Positions 1 to 9,700 are shown, numbered from the stretch's first letter. The stretch: DNA of 12,061 nucleotides from Deinococcus fonticola (GCF_004634215.1 NZ_SMMH01000054.1:1-12061), one strand, 5' to 3'. Translations and numbers: made by a program. The notes: a model not told the origin generated them from the letters alone.

Positions 1-70
1 GGGCGCTGAGGAAGGGCCGGACATTCTGGTAGAGTCGGGGCACGTCCCCGAAGACTATTTTTGTCGTCAT
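1..70 (-). CDS. N-terminal fragment of an unrecognised protein, cut by window edge
   Basis: From an ATG at 70 a leftward frame stays open to the window edge (23 codons), beginning [19 protein letters not shown]. It has the same direction as the two genes to its right and starts 46 bases after the stop of the nearer one. An AGGGGA stretch lies about 12 bases upstream of the ATG, rather far for a ribosome site, and it is also one arm of a hairpin (82-97). No family can be named from so short a piece. A rightward frame is also open from the edge to about 170, so the strand is not certain. Support is position, direction and a plausible N-terminus only. Confidence 0.35.
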   Translation of the reverse strand, partial: MTTKIVFGDVPRLYQNVRPFLSA

Positions 71-71
71 A

Positions 72-97
72 AACAGAAATTGTCCCCTATCGGGGAC
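72..97 (-). terminator. Hairpin between two leftward genes, weak terminator candidate
   Basis: GTCCCC (82-87) and GGGGAC (92-97) form a perfect 6-bp stem with a 4-base loop. Read leftwards it follows the stop at 116 and is followed by an AT-rich tail (AATTTCTGTTT) rather than a true T-run. It could be a weak terminator for the gene ending at 116, or a structure over the ribosome site of the gene starting at 70. Confidence 0.35.
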
Positions 98-115
98 GTT
101 TTCTCATACTTTGTG

Positions 116-622
116 TCAGGCCGTCAGAGCGGAAACCTCACTTGGAAATCCTCCATCTCCTCTTTTATAGACAGATAGAAAGTCAATTTCTCTCCCGCGT
201 ATCTTCTGTTTAAAGAATTCAGGAATGATTGACAGCTCAGGCTTCTTGAAACGATCTTGAAAGAAAACCAGAGGGTCAAAACCAATTGATGATGATTTAT
301 AGAAACCGTTTTGGAGATTTCTAGAGAGCCTTTGAAACCATTCGTGCTCAAATTCCTGGAAGTCGGGAATATTGCTATCGTTCTCTATCCAATAAGCAGG
401 CTGCATTCTCCAGTAGAGGGCCAGGGCCTGAGCTTGGGTCGTCTCTTCGCTCTGAATGTAATCACTTGGCGTGCCCTCATGGACGTCCAGATCGGCGCTG
501 AGCAAGTAGGCGAGATCTATCGCTTCTGCCTCTTCTGCTCGTGCAGTTTTGTAGGCCGCAAAGAGTTGACTTTCGCACACTTCATAATAAATCTGGCCGA
601 ATTGAATGTAGAAGCTGGTCAT
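116..622 (-). CDS. Hypothetical protein, short paralogue of its upstream neighbour (possibly DUF4274-like)
   Basis: 168 residues, function unknown. It starts with ATG at 622, which overlaps the stop of the preceding gene (ATGA at 619-622), so translation is probably coupled. It aligns by eye with residues 1 to about 157 of that neighbour: DLAYLL at 36-41, the [13 protein letters not shown] block at 66-78, an FDP motif at 115-117, and a DF then GFPSEV ending near 162. The neighbour's last 90 or so residues have no counterpart here, so this is a single-module version or a truncated copy. The layout of an N-terminal helix, a negatively charged stretch and an A-LYW--P block recalls DUF4274 proteins, some of which occur as immunity-type proteins; this is a weak resemblance. 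There is no signal peptide or membrane segment. Base composition looks more AT-rich than the neighbour, which suggests separate origin or relaxed selection. Confidence 0.8.
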   Translation of the reverse strand: MTSFYIQFGQIYYEVCESQLFAAYKTARAEEAEAIDLAYLLSADLDVHEGTPSDYIQSEETTQAQALALYWRMQPAYWIENDSNIPDFQEFEHEWFQRLSRNLQNGFYKSSSIGFDPLVFFQDRFKKPELSIIPEFFKQKIRGREIDFLSVYKRGDGGFPSEVSALTA

Positions 623-1368
623 GTCCCAGACCCTTCAAAATCGCGTTGCGACATCACCGGCAGGAGAGACAGGTGCTGCCAGATGCCTTCCGGGAGGACG
701 CGCCATTCTGGAAAGAGTGGCCTGGGATTCGGCCCGAGCCAGAGCTGAGAGGGAACCTCAATACTCAGGTCAGAGAAAAGGCCCTCTGCGTGTGCCTTGA
801 GTGCGAGATCACGAAACGCCTTCGAGGTCACTTCAAACGATTCAGCGGAGTCGGCGACTTCATCCAGTCTCCACAGAATCTGAGTGACGTTCCAGACTTC
901 GAGTGGTAAGCCGTCGTTCCCTATGGGAAGCGCGTCAAAGTCAACCGCTCGGCCTTCCGTCGGTTCAAGGAAGAGAGCAGGAATGTCTTCTGGGACCTCA
1001 AAAACTTCAAACTGCTTGGTGAAGTAGCCGACAGGGTCAAAGGCAATGGTGGAAGGCGCATACCTGTTTTCCAGGTAGTTTCGATGCAACTCCCAGAAGC
1101 GGGCAAGGCCGTCCGTGTCTTCGAGTCCCTCTCCTGCTTCCCGCCAGGAATCCGGCTGCAGCATCCAGTAGAGGGCGAGCGCGACTGAGCGTGGCGTGTC
1201 AGCACTGTCGACGTAATGCTCGACCTGTCTCTCGTTGAAGTCGTAATTGGAATGGAGAACGAAGGCAAGATCGTACACCTCGCGTTCCTTCCAGCGCCTG
1301 GACAGGAACAGGTCGAGCAGCTCCCACTGGAGCCACTCGCCCTGGTGGGGTGAATAGAGATAGGTCAT
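619..1368 (-). CDS. Hypothetical protein, two-part paralogue of the following gene (possibly DUF4274-like)
   Basis: 249 residues, function unknown. The ATG at 1368 lies 18 bases after the kamA stop, with AGG-rich sequence just upstream, so it is probably on the kamA transcript. Residues 1-157 match the next gene: DLAFVL at 33-38, ALALYWMLQPDSW at 63-75, FDP at 110-112, DF near 143 and GLPLEV near 153. The remaining 90 residues form a separate C-terminal part with no recognised motif. The protein is acidic and rich in Trp and Tyr, with no signal peptide or membrane helix. The A-LYW--P block vaguely recalls DUF4274, a low-confidence family guess. Position beside kamA does not make it part of lysine metabolism: the two tandem relatives look more like an accessory pair inserted behind a core gene. 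Confidence 0.85.
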   Translation of the reverse strand: MTYLYSPHQGEWLQWELLDLFLSRRWKEREVYDLAFVLHSNYDFNERQVEHYVDSADTPRSVALALYWMLQPDSWREAGEGLEDTDGLARFWELHRNYLENRYAPSTIAFDPVGYFTKQFEVFEVPEDIPALFLEPTEGRAVDFDALPIGNDGLPLEVWNVTQILWRLDEVADSAESFEVTSKAFRDLALKAHAEGLFSDLSIEVPSQLWLGPNPRPLFPEWRVLPEGIWQHLSLLPVMSQRDFEGSGT

Positions 1369-1386
1369 GACCTTGCCTGTCCTGAT

Positions 1387-2829
1387 TCAGTCGCCGCTGA
1401 TGGGTTGCGCTTCCTGCACCATCCCATCCGGCGCGGTGTCACTCACGCCGCTGGTCATATGGCCCCTGTTCTGACTTCCGACGCCGTGCGCGGCCCATTT
1501 GCCCTCGCGGCTGTTCAGGCGGTGCTGGATGGCACCCTCACGGTGGTGCGTTTCGCTGAAGCCGGCGGGTTCGATGCTGATGCGCTCGCCCTGCATCAGG
1601 CCGTAGATGCCGCTCTGGCCGGGTTCGCGGCGTTCCCATTCGGCGGGGACGGCCATGTCGGGGCCGGTGTAGTCGGTGGGTTCGGTGTACGCGGCGATGT
1701 AGCCCTCGAAGTTGCGCAGGATGAGCTTCTCGGGGCTGTGCGACAGCACGTAGTTGGGCGCGACCGGGATCTTGCCGCCGCCGCCGGGGGCGTCCACGAC
1801 GTAGGTGGGCACGCTGTAGCCGCTGGTGTGGCCGCGCAGGCTCTCCATGATCTCCAGGCCCTTGCTAACGGTGGTGCGCAGGTGGCCGGCGCCGTGCACG
1901 AGGTCGCACTGGTAGATGTAGTAGGGGCGCACGCGGATCTTCACGAGTTCCCGCACGAGTTTCTGCATGATGACCGGGTGGTCGTTCACACCGCGCAGCA
2001 GCACGCTCTGGTTCCCGAGGGGCACGCCGGCGCGGGTGAGGCGGTCGCAGGCGTCGGCGACTTCCGGGGTGATTTCCTTGGGGTGGTTCACGTGGATGTT
2101 CATCCACACGGGGTGGTGCTCGGCGAGGGTGTCGCACAGTTCCTGCGTGACGCGCATGGGCATGAACACGGGGACGCGGGTGCCGATGCGGATGATCTCG
2201 ATGTGGGGGATCTTGCGCAATTCGGCGAGCAGGCCGCCGAGCACCTTGGGCGCCAGAGTGAGGGGGTCGCCGCCGGAGAGCAGCACGTCGCGCACCTGGG
2301 GGGTGTTGCGCAGGTAATCGAGCTGGAGTTTGTACTCGTCGGGTTTAAAGGTCTCGGTGGGGTCGCCCACGATGCGGCTGCGGGTGCAGTAGCGGCAGTA
2401 ACTGGCGCACTGCGTGGTGACGAGCATCAGCACGCGGTCCGGGTAGCGGTGCACCAGGCCGGGCACGGGGCTGTGCTTGTCCTCGGCCAGGCTGTCTTCC
2501 ATCATGCTGGTGAACGGCTGGAGTTCTTCCTCGGTGGGGATCACCTGGCGGCGCACCGGGCAGGTGGGGTCTTCAGCGTCCATCAGGCTGGCGAAGTACG
2601 GGGTGATGTCCAGGCGGAAGATGCCCTCGGCACTGGCGCCTTTGCGTTCACTGTCGGTCAGCCGAATCACTTCTTCGAGTTCGGTGACGCTGTTGATGCG
2701 GTTTTTCAGTTGCCACTTCCAGTCGTACCACTGCTCGTCGGGCACGTCCGCCCATTTGGCGGCGCGGTGGTTGCGGGACAGCATGTGTTGACTGCGAACG
2801 GTTGCCTGTGGGTGGGTAGGTCGGGTCAT
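1387..2829 (-). CDS. kamA: Lysine 2,3-aminomutase (radical SAM, PLP-dependent)
   Basis: 480 residues. KamA converts L-lysine to L-beta-lysine in the cytoplasm using a [4Fe-4S] cluster, S-adenosylmethionine and pyridoxal phosphate. The radical SAM motif CxxxCxxC is at C141, C145 and C148. Lys353 in GGGGKIP is the PLP lysine. Asp309 and Asp346 stand where the clostridial enzyme has the two aspartates that hold the substrate amino group, and Arg150 where it has the carboxylate-binding arginine, so lysine rather than glutamate is the likely substrate. The start is fixed by AAGGAGG six bases upstream of the ATG at 2829; the frame stays open further upstream but without a better site. A tail of about 80 residues after the conserved core (396-480) is longer than in the clostridial protein. 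No beta-lysine acetyltransferase gene (ablB) is next to it, so the fate of beta-lysine (osmolyte or lysine breakdown) cannot be told. Divergent from an Lrp-type regulator. Confidence 0.95.
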   Translation of the reverse strand: MTRPTHPQATVRSQHMLSRNHRAAKWADVPDEQWYDWKWQLKNRINSVTELEEVIRLTDSERKGASAEGIFRLDITPYFASLMDAEDPTCPVRRQVIPTEEELQPFTSMMEDSLAEDKHSPVPGLVHRYPDRVLMLVTTQCASYCRYCTRSRIVGDPTETFKPDEYKLQLDYLRNTPQVRDVLLSGGDPLTLAPKVLGGLLAELRKIPHIEIIRIGTRVPVFMPMRVTQELCDTLAEHHPVWMNIHVNHPKEITPEVADACDRLTRAGVPLGNQSVLLRGVNDHPVIMQKLVRELVKIRVRPYYIYQCDLVHGAGHLRTTVSKGLEIMESLRGHTSGYSVPTYVVDAPGGGGKIPVAPNYVLSHSPEKLILRNFEGYIAAYTEPTDYTGPDMAVPAEWERREPGQSGIYGLMQGERISIEPAGFSETHHREGAIQHRLNSREGKWAAHGVGSQNRGHMTSGVSDTAPDGMVQEAQPISGD

Positions 2830-2976
2830 GCTCGGCCTCCTTGGAGTTAAATATCCCTTCATTTTTCCTGCCTGGCGCAGTTTTTGGAATGCCCGGTCTG
2901 CCTGTCGGGTGGCACTTTGGCGCAGCAGATCCTTCTCGATTGCTACTCCTGACTTTTCAAATGCTAGGCTGAGGGG
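2830..2976. promoter_or_regulatory. Shared control region between kamA and the Lrp-type gene
   Basis: This 147-base gap separates two divergent genes and must hold both promoters. Rightwards, TTGCTA (2940-2945) and TAGGCT (2965-2970) could serve the regulator. For kamA, an AT-rich stretch at 2848-2862 is the only -10-like region. TGGCGCAG occurs twice in the same orientation (2873-2880 and 2918-2925), 45 bases apart, about four helical turns. An imperfect inverted repeat, TGCCCG to CGGGTGGCA, spans about 2890-2914. These are candidate operator elements for an Lrp-type regulator; no binding site is proven. Confidence 0.5.

Positions 2977-2979
<3 letters not shown>
2965..2979 (+). promoter_or_regulatory. 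TANNNT -10 box directly in front of the Lrp-type start codon
   Basis: TAGGCT at 2965-2970 is followed by GAGGGG and then the ATG at 2977. Transcription would start at or next to the start codon, giving a leaderless or nearly leaderless mRNA, as known for many Deinococcus genes. A GAGGGG touching the ATG is too close to work as a normal ribosome site. A very similar arrangement precedes the gene at 3459-3737. Confidence 0.5.
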
Positions 2980-3438
<459 letters not shown>

Positions 3439-3458
3439 CCAGCAGGCAGCCCCCACAC

Positions 3459-3737
3459 TCACATCAGGCGCATGAAGCCGCGCGGGTCAGGATCAATCGC
3501 CGCCAGCCACCACAGCACCTCACGCCCGCCGTACTCCACCCGGTACACGTGCAGGGTCGTCTCGCCCGACTGCACCCACCAGTGCTCCCGCAGCGGCGTA
3601 CTCAGGCCCCCTGTGCCCGGCCCACCCGTACAGAAGGTGCGCAGCACACGCTGCACCGCGAACGGCTGCCCCAACCAGACCACCCGCGCGGGATCACCCC
3701 GGCTGTCCACCGTGACATCACACCGCTCGGCCCGCAT
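3459..3737 (-). CDS. Small conserved protein, DUF6504-like
   Basis: 92 residues. The middle of the protein (ARVVWLGQPFAVQRVLRTF, then REHWWVQSG, then HVYRVEYGGREVLWWLAAID) has the beta-rich, Trp-rich pattern of DUF6504 proteins, in which short strands with W and R precede a YRVE-type segment. The family has no established function as far as I know. No signal peptide or membrane helix is visible. The start at 3737 follows TACGCT-AGAGGGG, a -10-like box next to the ATG, so the mRNA is probably leaderless. It is convergent with the Lrp-type gene and lies just left of a strong leftward terminator, so it is likely its own transcription unit. The gene call is firmer than the family name. Confidence 0.75.
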   Translation of the reverse strand: MRAERCDVTVDSRGDPARVVWLGQPFAVQRVLRTFCTGGPGTGGLSTPLREHWWVQSGETTLHVYRVEYGGREVLWWLAAIDPDPRGFMRLM

Positions 3738-3750
3738 CCCCTCTAGCGTA
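3738..3750 (-). promoter_or_regulatory. TANNNT -10 box directly in front of the DUF6504-like gene
   Basis: Read leftwards, TACGCT (3750-3745) is followed by AGAGGGG (3744-3738) and the ATG at 3737. It matches the start of the Lrp-type gene in both box type and the GAGGGG that touches the start codon. No convincing -35 is visible because the terminator stem lies just upstream. Confidence 0.45.
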
Positions 3751-3758
3751 CCAGAACG

Positions 3759-3783
3759 AAAAAACCCACCCTGAGGGGTGGGG
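3759..3783 (-). terminator. Strong intrinsic terminator after the tRNA 3' remnant
   Basis: Read leftwards, CCCACCC (3782-3776), a 4-base loop and GGGTGGG (3771-3765) form a perfect 7-bp GC stem, followed at once by six T (3764-3759). It lies 11 bases past the CCA end of the tRNA remnant, which is where a tRNA gene's own terminator would be. It would also stop transcripts from the helicase operon. Confidence 0.85.
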
Positions 3784-3790
3784 ATTTCCG

Positions 3791-3817
3791 TGTTGGTGGG
3801 CGGTATAGGACTTGAAC
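3791..3817 (-). repeat. 27-bp tRNA 3'-end direct repeat, left copy (att-like)
   Basis: These 27 bases are identical to 10095-10121. Read leftwards they are the T-loop (TTCAAGTCC), the 3' acceptor strand and the CCA end (at 3796-3794) of a tRNA. Rightwards of 3817 the sequence stops resembling a tRNA. This is the classic look of an attachment site left by an element that integrates into a tRNA 3' end: this copy is the displaced original 3' end, next to the core genes and followed by a terminator. Confidence 0.85.
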
Positions 3818-3958
3818 TATGATGGACTTACTCCAGCATTTTGTGGATGACATTGAATCAGAATCACTGTCCCCTATGAAGATACGAGACATTTGAACGT
3901 GCTGGACGTCCTTTGTCAGTATTCAGCGCGGGCCTATCTGTTACGACTTGGATATGAG

Positions 3959-6757
3959 TCATCGCCCACACGGTGCTATCTCGACATCCCGAACTGTCGC
4001 GTAACCGACTCCAGCGATGTTGTAGCCAGCGGGATGCAGTTCGTCAGTGGCACCTTGCCCAAGCAGGCCATGGATTTGATCTTCGATCGCAGGCCAACGG
4101 TCGGCCATGATAGCGGGCTGGCCGGCGAGATCAGGTGCGGGCTGAAGAAGCCACTGACTGAAACTCTTCGGGTTTATGGTCGTGCCTGAATCGTCAGGTT
4201 GTAAGACGACGTAGGATTCGTTCAGCGAGCGACCGCGATCATCCTGCCAGCGCAGGATGCTGCAAACCGCCGCACTTCCAGGAAGGGAGGTCTGGGCAAT
4301 CTGACCACCAAAGCCATAATCAACTGCTTTCTGGAAGAGAACCTTGAGTAACTTGGAGTTCGCGTCTAACAGCATAGCTTTGGCCGTTCTGGCCAGAGTG
4401 CGATCGAACGCGACACGCTGATTCTGATTCAGGCGCAGTTGCTGTTGCAGGGATTCGCTGAGTTTAATGTCCCAGACTTTGCCACCGTACAGGCGTTGAC
4501 TGATCGTTACGTCCAGGGCTTTGAACATTCCTTCGACGAAGGCAATGAGATGATCTTCGCCAATCTCCAGTTCACCGCGAAGGGCGTCAGGATCGAAGCC
4601 ACTGGAGAATCGCAGTAAATCATTCTGCTGTTTAGCCGCTTGACGTGCTCGTTCAAGCGCTTCCTCGATTCGAGCTTGCGTGCGCTGTGGCGTATGGCCA
4701 GCTGCTTCGTCAAGAATCTGCTCGACGTCCAGAAAACTGGCCAGTTCCCCGACGATGTCTTCATGCAGGCCCTCACGGTACTCCTCGCCAACGGCCGCCA
4801 TGTCCGTCGCCACGGCGTCCAAGCGTCCGTACATCTGCGCGAGGATCTCGTCGTCCAGGCTGCCCTGCACGTTCAAGTTGAAGACGACGACCGGTTTCTG
4901 TTGACCGTACCGGTACAATCGGCCCACTCTCTGGACGAGGCGCATCGGATTCCACGGAAGGTCGTAGTTGACCATAATGTGGCACTGCTTCTGGAGGTTG
5001 AATCCTTCGCCCCCGGCCTCAGTGGAGATCAGGAACTGACCGGTGTCCTCGAATCTTGTAATGGCGGCGAACCGTTCATCCAGGGACTGCCCACCATGAA
5101 TGACGTCGACTTTACCTGGCGCAACTGCGGCCAGTGCAGCCACCAGGTAATCCTGAGTGGAGCGGTACTCCGTAAAGATCAAGACCCGTTCCTCTGGATT
5201 GTTTCTCAGGACGGTACCCACCAGCGAGGCTATAAAGGCCTGGAGTTTGGTGTCGTGTTGCCGCACCTGGCGGGCCTGCGAAATCAGCCCCTGCAGCATT
5301 TCGGTCTCCCCGGAAAAGAATTCCGTCTGTCCTCCATTGACGCGTTCTTCGTTCTCAATGAATGGGCTACTTTCATTGGCGTCCGCGTCAATGGTGGCGA
5401 GTTCAGCTTCTTCGCGAAGTCGGGTCTGTAACCGCAGCAGGCGGCGTTCCAGCGCCCCCTCAATGGCGGCCAGGCTCGACGCCGCCAGTTTCCGGTAGAT
5501 GGTCATCACAAAGCCGATGGCGATCGTCCCTCTGCCGCCGAGTCGGCTGGCTTCGTAACCGTGTCGCAAATATCGGCGCAGGGCACGGTCGAACAGCTCC
5601 TCTTCTTCATTCTGAGGAGCCGTCACCGAACGGGTCAGTTTACCTTTGAAGATGAAGTTCCCTTGCAAATCGGTGACATCGGCTTTCCGATTCCGAATGA
5701 CCATGCCAGTCAGGATCTGCGGTTCCATCCTGAGTTTAGCAATTCGCTCGCGCCAGATTTGCCCGGGTCTCAGGAGTTCAAGCAGTGCTTCGAATTTGTC
5801 CAGATTGCCCTGGTGCGGTGTCCCGCTCAGCAGCAACACATTGTCCGTCATGCTGCGCAGCATTGAGGCCAGGTGATAACGGTCGGAAGTCTCGTACGTC
5901 ATTCCGTACAGGCTGCGCGAAAGCCTGTGAGCCTCATCGAAGATCACCATGTCCCACCGGCCCGATTCTCTCAGTAAGTCAATGTGCCGCTCATGCTTGA
6001 AACGATCCATGGATCCGATGACCACGTCATACAGCGGCCATTGTGCTGGGTCGCTGATCTCGAAGTCGCGCCCATAGATCACTGCACGGTCAAAGCCGAA
6101 GCGGGTGCGCAGTTCGGCCTGCCACTGTTTCGTCAGGCCGGCGGGCACCACCAGGAGGAAGCGTCGCAGACTTTGCTGCCGAAGTGCTGTCAGCAACAGG
6201 CCCACTTCGATGGTCTTGCCCAGGCCAACGTCGTCCGCAATAAGCCAATTGAGGTTGCCACTTTGAAGAATGCGCCTGACCAGGTGCAACTGGTGGGGCA
6301 GTGGATCGATGTCGACCTGCGCCAGTGCCCCGGTGGTACGGTTCCAGTGTTGCAGGGCCAGAGCCAGTTGCCGCAGACGGAACCTCTCCGCAAATCCGCC
6401 TGGCGGTTGGATACCTTGCTCGAACATGGTCTGGGCATTCCAGGCCGGTTCAAGGTTCTCCCACGGTAACCAGTGCCGTTCGGCACTTTCCCAGAACTCG
6501 ACCAGAACCTGCTCGACTCCACCCATAACCCTTAGTTGCAGAACTCGCCCTTCACCCAGCGACAGGCGCAGGCTGCGGGGACGATCCATCACGACTTGAC
6601 CAACCTGCAGCCCGCAACGCACGTCCTGCCGGGCTACCCTGACCGATTGGCCGTCAGCCCAAGTGACGTTCAGATTATTGCCGGAGTGGCCGGTCACCAC
6701 GCCGTACTGTCCAGTTCGCACATGCAGTACATGAGACCCGGCTACCGGTGTCAGCAT
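3959..6757 (-). CDS. SNF2-family helicase, RapA/HepA/DpdE-like
   Basis: 932 residues, DNA-dependent ATPase or translocase of superfamily 2. Residues 1-60 look like a small beta-rich domain as at the N-terminus of RapA-type proteins. The helicase core follows: Q-motif-like LPHQLHLV at 153-160, Walker A DDVGLGKT at 175-182, DEAH at 274-277, SGTPHQG at 311-317, motif V STEAGGEGFNLQ at 578-589 and motif VI QRVGRLYRYGQ at 609-619. All catalytic motifs are intact. Residues 690-932 are a helical C-terminal part that I do not recognise. The ATG at 6757 overlaps the upstream stop by 7 bases and is preceded by GGGAGG, so translation is coupled to the coiled-coil gene. SNF2 proteins of this class occur in defence systems such as DISARM (DrmD) and Dpd (DpdE) as well as in RapA recycling of RNA polymerase; location in a tRNA-flanked unit favours defence. 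The stop is followed by 140 bases without a gene. Confidence 0.93.
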   Translation of the reverse strand: MLTPVAGSHVLHVRTGQYGVVTGHSGNNLNVTWADGQSVRVARQDVRCGLQVGQVVMDRPRSLRLSLGEGRVLQLRVMGGVEQVLVEFWESAERHWLPWENLEPAWNAQTMFEQGIQPPGGFAERFRLRQLALALQHWNRTTGALAQVDIDPLPHQLHLVRRILQSGNLNWLIADDVGLGKTIEVGLLLTALRQQSLRRFLLVVPAGLTKQWQAELRTRFGFDRAVIYGRDFEISDPAQWPLYDVVIGSMDRFKHERHIDLLRESGRWDMVIFDEAHRLSRSLYGMTYETSDRYHLASMLRSMTDNVLLLSGTPHQGNLDKFEALLELLRPGQIWRERIAKLRMEPQILTGMVIRNRKADVTDLQGNFIFKGKLTRSVTAPQNEEEELFDRALRRYLRHGYEASRLGGRGTIAIGFVMTIYRKLAASSLAAIEGALERRLLRLQTRLREEAELATIDADANESSPFIENEERVNGGQTEFFSGETEMLQGLISQARQVRQHDTKLQAFIASLVGTVLRNNPEERVLIFTEYRSTQDYLVAALAAVAPGKVDVIHGGQSLDERFAAITRFEDTGQFLISTEAGGEGFNLQKQCHIMVNYDLPWNPMRLVQRVGRLYRYGQQKPVVVFNLNVQGSLDDEILAQMYGRLDAVATDMAAVGEEYREGLHEDIVGELASFLDVEQILDEAAGHTPQRTQARIEEALERARQAAKQQNDLLRFSSGFDPDALRGELEIGEDHLIAFVEGMFKALDVTISQRLYGGKVWDIKLSESLQQQLRLNQNQRVAFDRTLARTAKAMLLDANSKLLKVLFQKAVDYGFGGQIAQTSLPGSAAVCSILRWQDDRGRSLNESYVVLQPDDSGTTINPKSFSQWLLQPAPDLAGQPAIMADRWPAIEDQIHGLLGQGATDELHPAGYNIAGVGYATVRDVEIAPCGR

Positions 6758-9700
6758 TGGGCCTCCCGGGTGCAGAGCCAGTAATCGAGATCAATGTTCG
6801 TGTCGATCTCCAGGAGAATGAACCCTAAGCGCTGTGAAAATGCCGGATAATCCCGTCTGGAACACCTTCGCTCGGCGTAGTCGAAGAACCGCTCGATCAG
6901 GAGTGTCATTTCATCAAAGCAGGGTACTCCGGCACACTGGCGAATCAGTCGCAGGGCTAATGCCCACGGCAAACTGTCGTAACGACTACTGTACGGTGCC
7001 TGATAGTGAATCTGATCATGCCAGTAAGACCGCAACTGGAGTACCAGCTCAAACTCGTCGGGTGTCATGCCCAGCGCAATTTCCCGTTCAATACTTTCGC
7101 GTAACTGCCCCCACCGCTCGCGGTCAAGCGCGTCGGCCAGAAGCACAAACCCCCTCGCCCAGTTGTACTGTTCGCTGATTCGCACAGCCTCACGTTCTGC
7201 ACGTTGACGCGAAGTTAAGCGCCGTGGAAGGAATGGTTCCTCATGGGCGGGAACCGGAGCAGCGCGGCCCCGACCAGGAAGAGCTGGACTGGGTAAGCGA
7301 ACCGGCACTACCGGTGGCCTGGCCGGTTCGGTTTGCTTTGGCTCTCCAAGTGGTGCCGTGGGTAGCGGTACAGGCACGGGTGGACGGAGGGGAATCGGAC
7401 GAGAGGGCTCGCTTACTGGCCAATCTGATGCTGGCAGTGCGGTCGCTGATAGCTGAGCGCTGCCGGGAATCTGTGGCAGAGCCTGCAGGTTTGGAGGAGG
7501 GACGTCACGGGCCTTGACCTGGAGTGGTGAAGGAATCGTAATCGGGGGCATAGCCGTGGCGTGAGCGGGAGACGATTGTGGAATGGGAGGCGGTGGTAGT
7601 TTCACCGTGGAACTTTTCTGTGGTTCGTTTGGCTGTGCAGGAACTGTCGACCCAGCACTCGATAGCGACGGTTCCTGGTGCGGAACCTTTACCTTGCCTG
7701 ATACTGACGAGGTCAACGGCACATCGGCACCGCTGCCTTTCGCTGGCTTATGCCTTGTCGCCGAAGACTCCAGGTTGACTAGTTGTTTCGCTTTCTGGCC
7801 CTGACCTGGCAATGCTGGCTTCAGGGGCGACGGGAGTGGGGATCCTTGAACTGAAGCCATATTCGCATTGGGCACTGAAGGTTTAGGTACGGGTACTGAG
7901 ATCGTGAATGAGCCATGGCGTGGCGCTGAAGTCACAACGGGGCGTGCCGGTGGTGACACCGGTGAGACAGGTTTGGCTTGAGTTTCAAGCGCGCCAACAA
8001 TTTGACGGAGTGCATTGACGTTCTGCTGTTCCAGAGGCCATTCTGCCCAGAAAGGCGTCATCAAGATTTCTTGTTGATGAATGCGTTCCTGGGCCTGCTC
8101 CCACATGTTCCATAAGCGCTGGGCCTTGGCACGGGTCAGCCAGAGTCGGTTGCCTTCACCTGGATCGGCGGGTAAACCGTGAGTTCGCCGTAATTCCGTC
8201 CATGCTGTTGACCAACGCAGTTCAAGGCGCTCGTACTCCTCTTGAATTGCGGGATCCGTACGATCTGCCGTCGCCACCTGGCGTGCGCGGTTCCATAATG
8301 CGAAGGTCTCTACCAAGTGAGCTGGCAACGGCTGACTGACCAGCGCGGCCAATTGCAGTGCATTCCGTTGTGGCGCTGCCCATTCTTCCAACGCTTCAAG
8401 ACACATCGCCGCTTCAGCAGCGGCCGAAGCATGTCTTAGAAGCATGGAACGGGCGGCAGCAACCTGGTCGGCTGTCAAGGTAGGAGTCTTGCTCAGTGGA
8501 GTGGCGGGAGAAACCGGCGCGGAGTTGCGGCGGACTTGTGCTTTCAAGGCCCCTTCCTGTGCCTGCTTTTCCTGCATACGGCGCTGGCTTTCAATTCTGG
8601 CCAACTCTTCAGCCTGGATAAGGGTTGCATGGCGTTGGCCCAGCAGGCCGATCAGGCTGTCCCGCTTGGACTTCCGTCGACGCGACTCAATTTGGCGTGC
8701 CCTCGCCTGCTGTTCTTCGAGGAGTGCGGCGCGTCGTTCGGCATCCTTCAGGTTGGAAATTCGGTGATCCAGAAGGACGAGAAACTCGTTATGTTTGGCG
8801 TTCTGCTGCTGTTCTTGCCGAACGAGTGCTGCTTCGGCATCGGGAATGAACTTCCGTAAAGACTCGACATCATGGAGAGACTCTGGCAGTTCACTCCAAT
8901 TGCCCCTCAGGTTCCTGAGTGCGGTGTCCAGACGCTCACTTGCGGTATTGTTCGCCTGCCAGAGCTTCTGAACATTATCCCGTTGGGCGACAAGAGCCAG
9001 CCAATCCAGCCAATCAGGAATGCCATGGAGTTTCTGAGCCTCACTCCACGCCCTACTGGCGTCTAGTCGAGCGTCTTCCAATCGCTCTCGTGTGCCCTGG
9101 ATGAGCACATTGAGTTCTCCCTGCCGTACCCGCAGTCGTTCACGCTCATCTTGCAACGAGACATTCTGTTCTACTTCATCGCGATGGGCGCGCTCCAGTA
9201 ACCCGCTCACTTCGTTTGGTGTCGGAAGTGGCATTAGGCCCAACGATAGGGCTTTATGTCGAAAGGAGTCATGAGCCCGTCCGTGTGCTTCGCTGGCCTG
9301 ATTCAAATCCCGTTGCAATGCCGCATTCTGACCGGAAAGAGTCGTCCACAGATTCGCCAGTTTGCGTCCTCGTTGATCTTCCTGTCGCTGACGAAGCTGC
9401 TGGAGGTGATCCTCGGCCTCTATGACTTTTACGGCCAGTTGGTGGAGACTTTCAAGGTTGCGGAGTCGGCTTTCGAAGCCCCTTCGTCTGTCTTGATCCA
9501 CTTGCTGTAGCTGCTCGAGATGGCTGGACACCGTCTGCCGTTCGTGTGCCTGTACCTCCAGATCATGCCCAAAGCTCGTTTCAAGGTCGAGCAATCGCTG
9601 CTGCGCCACTATCCCTGCTTCCAGGGCTGGAGGGAAGTCAGTCAGGAGGATCTGGGCAAGTTGCACCCCGTCTCTTCTCGAACCCGCCCACTGGTGCAAT

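Noticed and set aside
1405..2850. Long rightward frame opposite kamA
   Set aside because: Its sequence is dominated by V, A, G, H and D as expected for the antisense of a GC-rich gene, and it matches nothing known; kamA on the other strand is certain.
3893..4189. Rightward 98-codon frame
   Set aside because: Mostly antisense to the 3' end of the helicase gene, without a ribosome site or recognisable motif.
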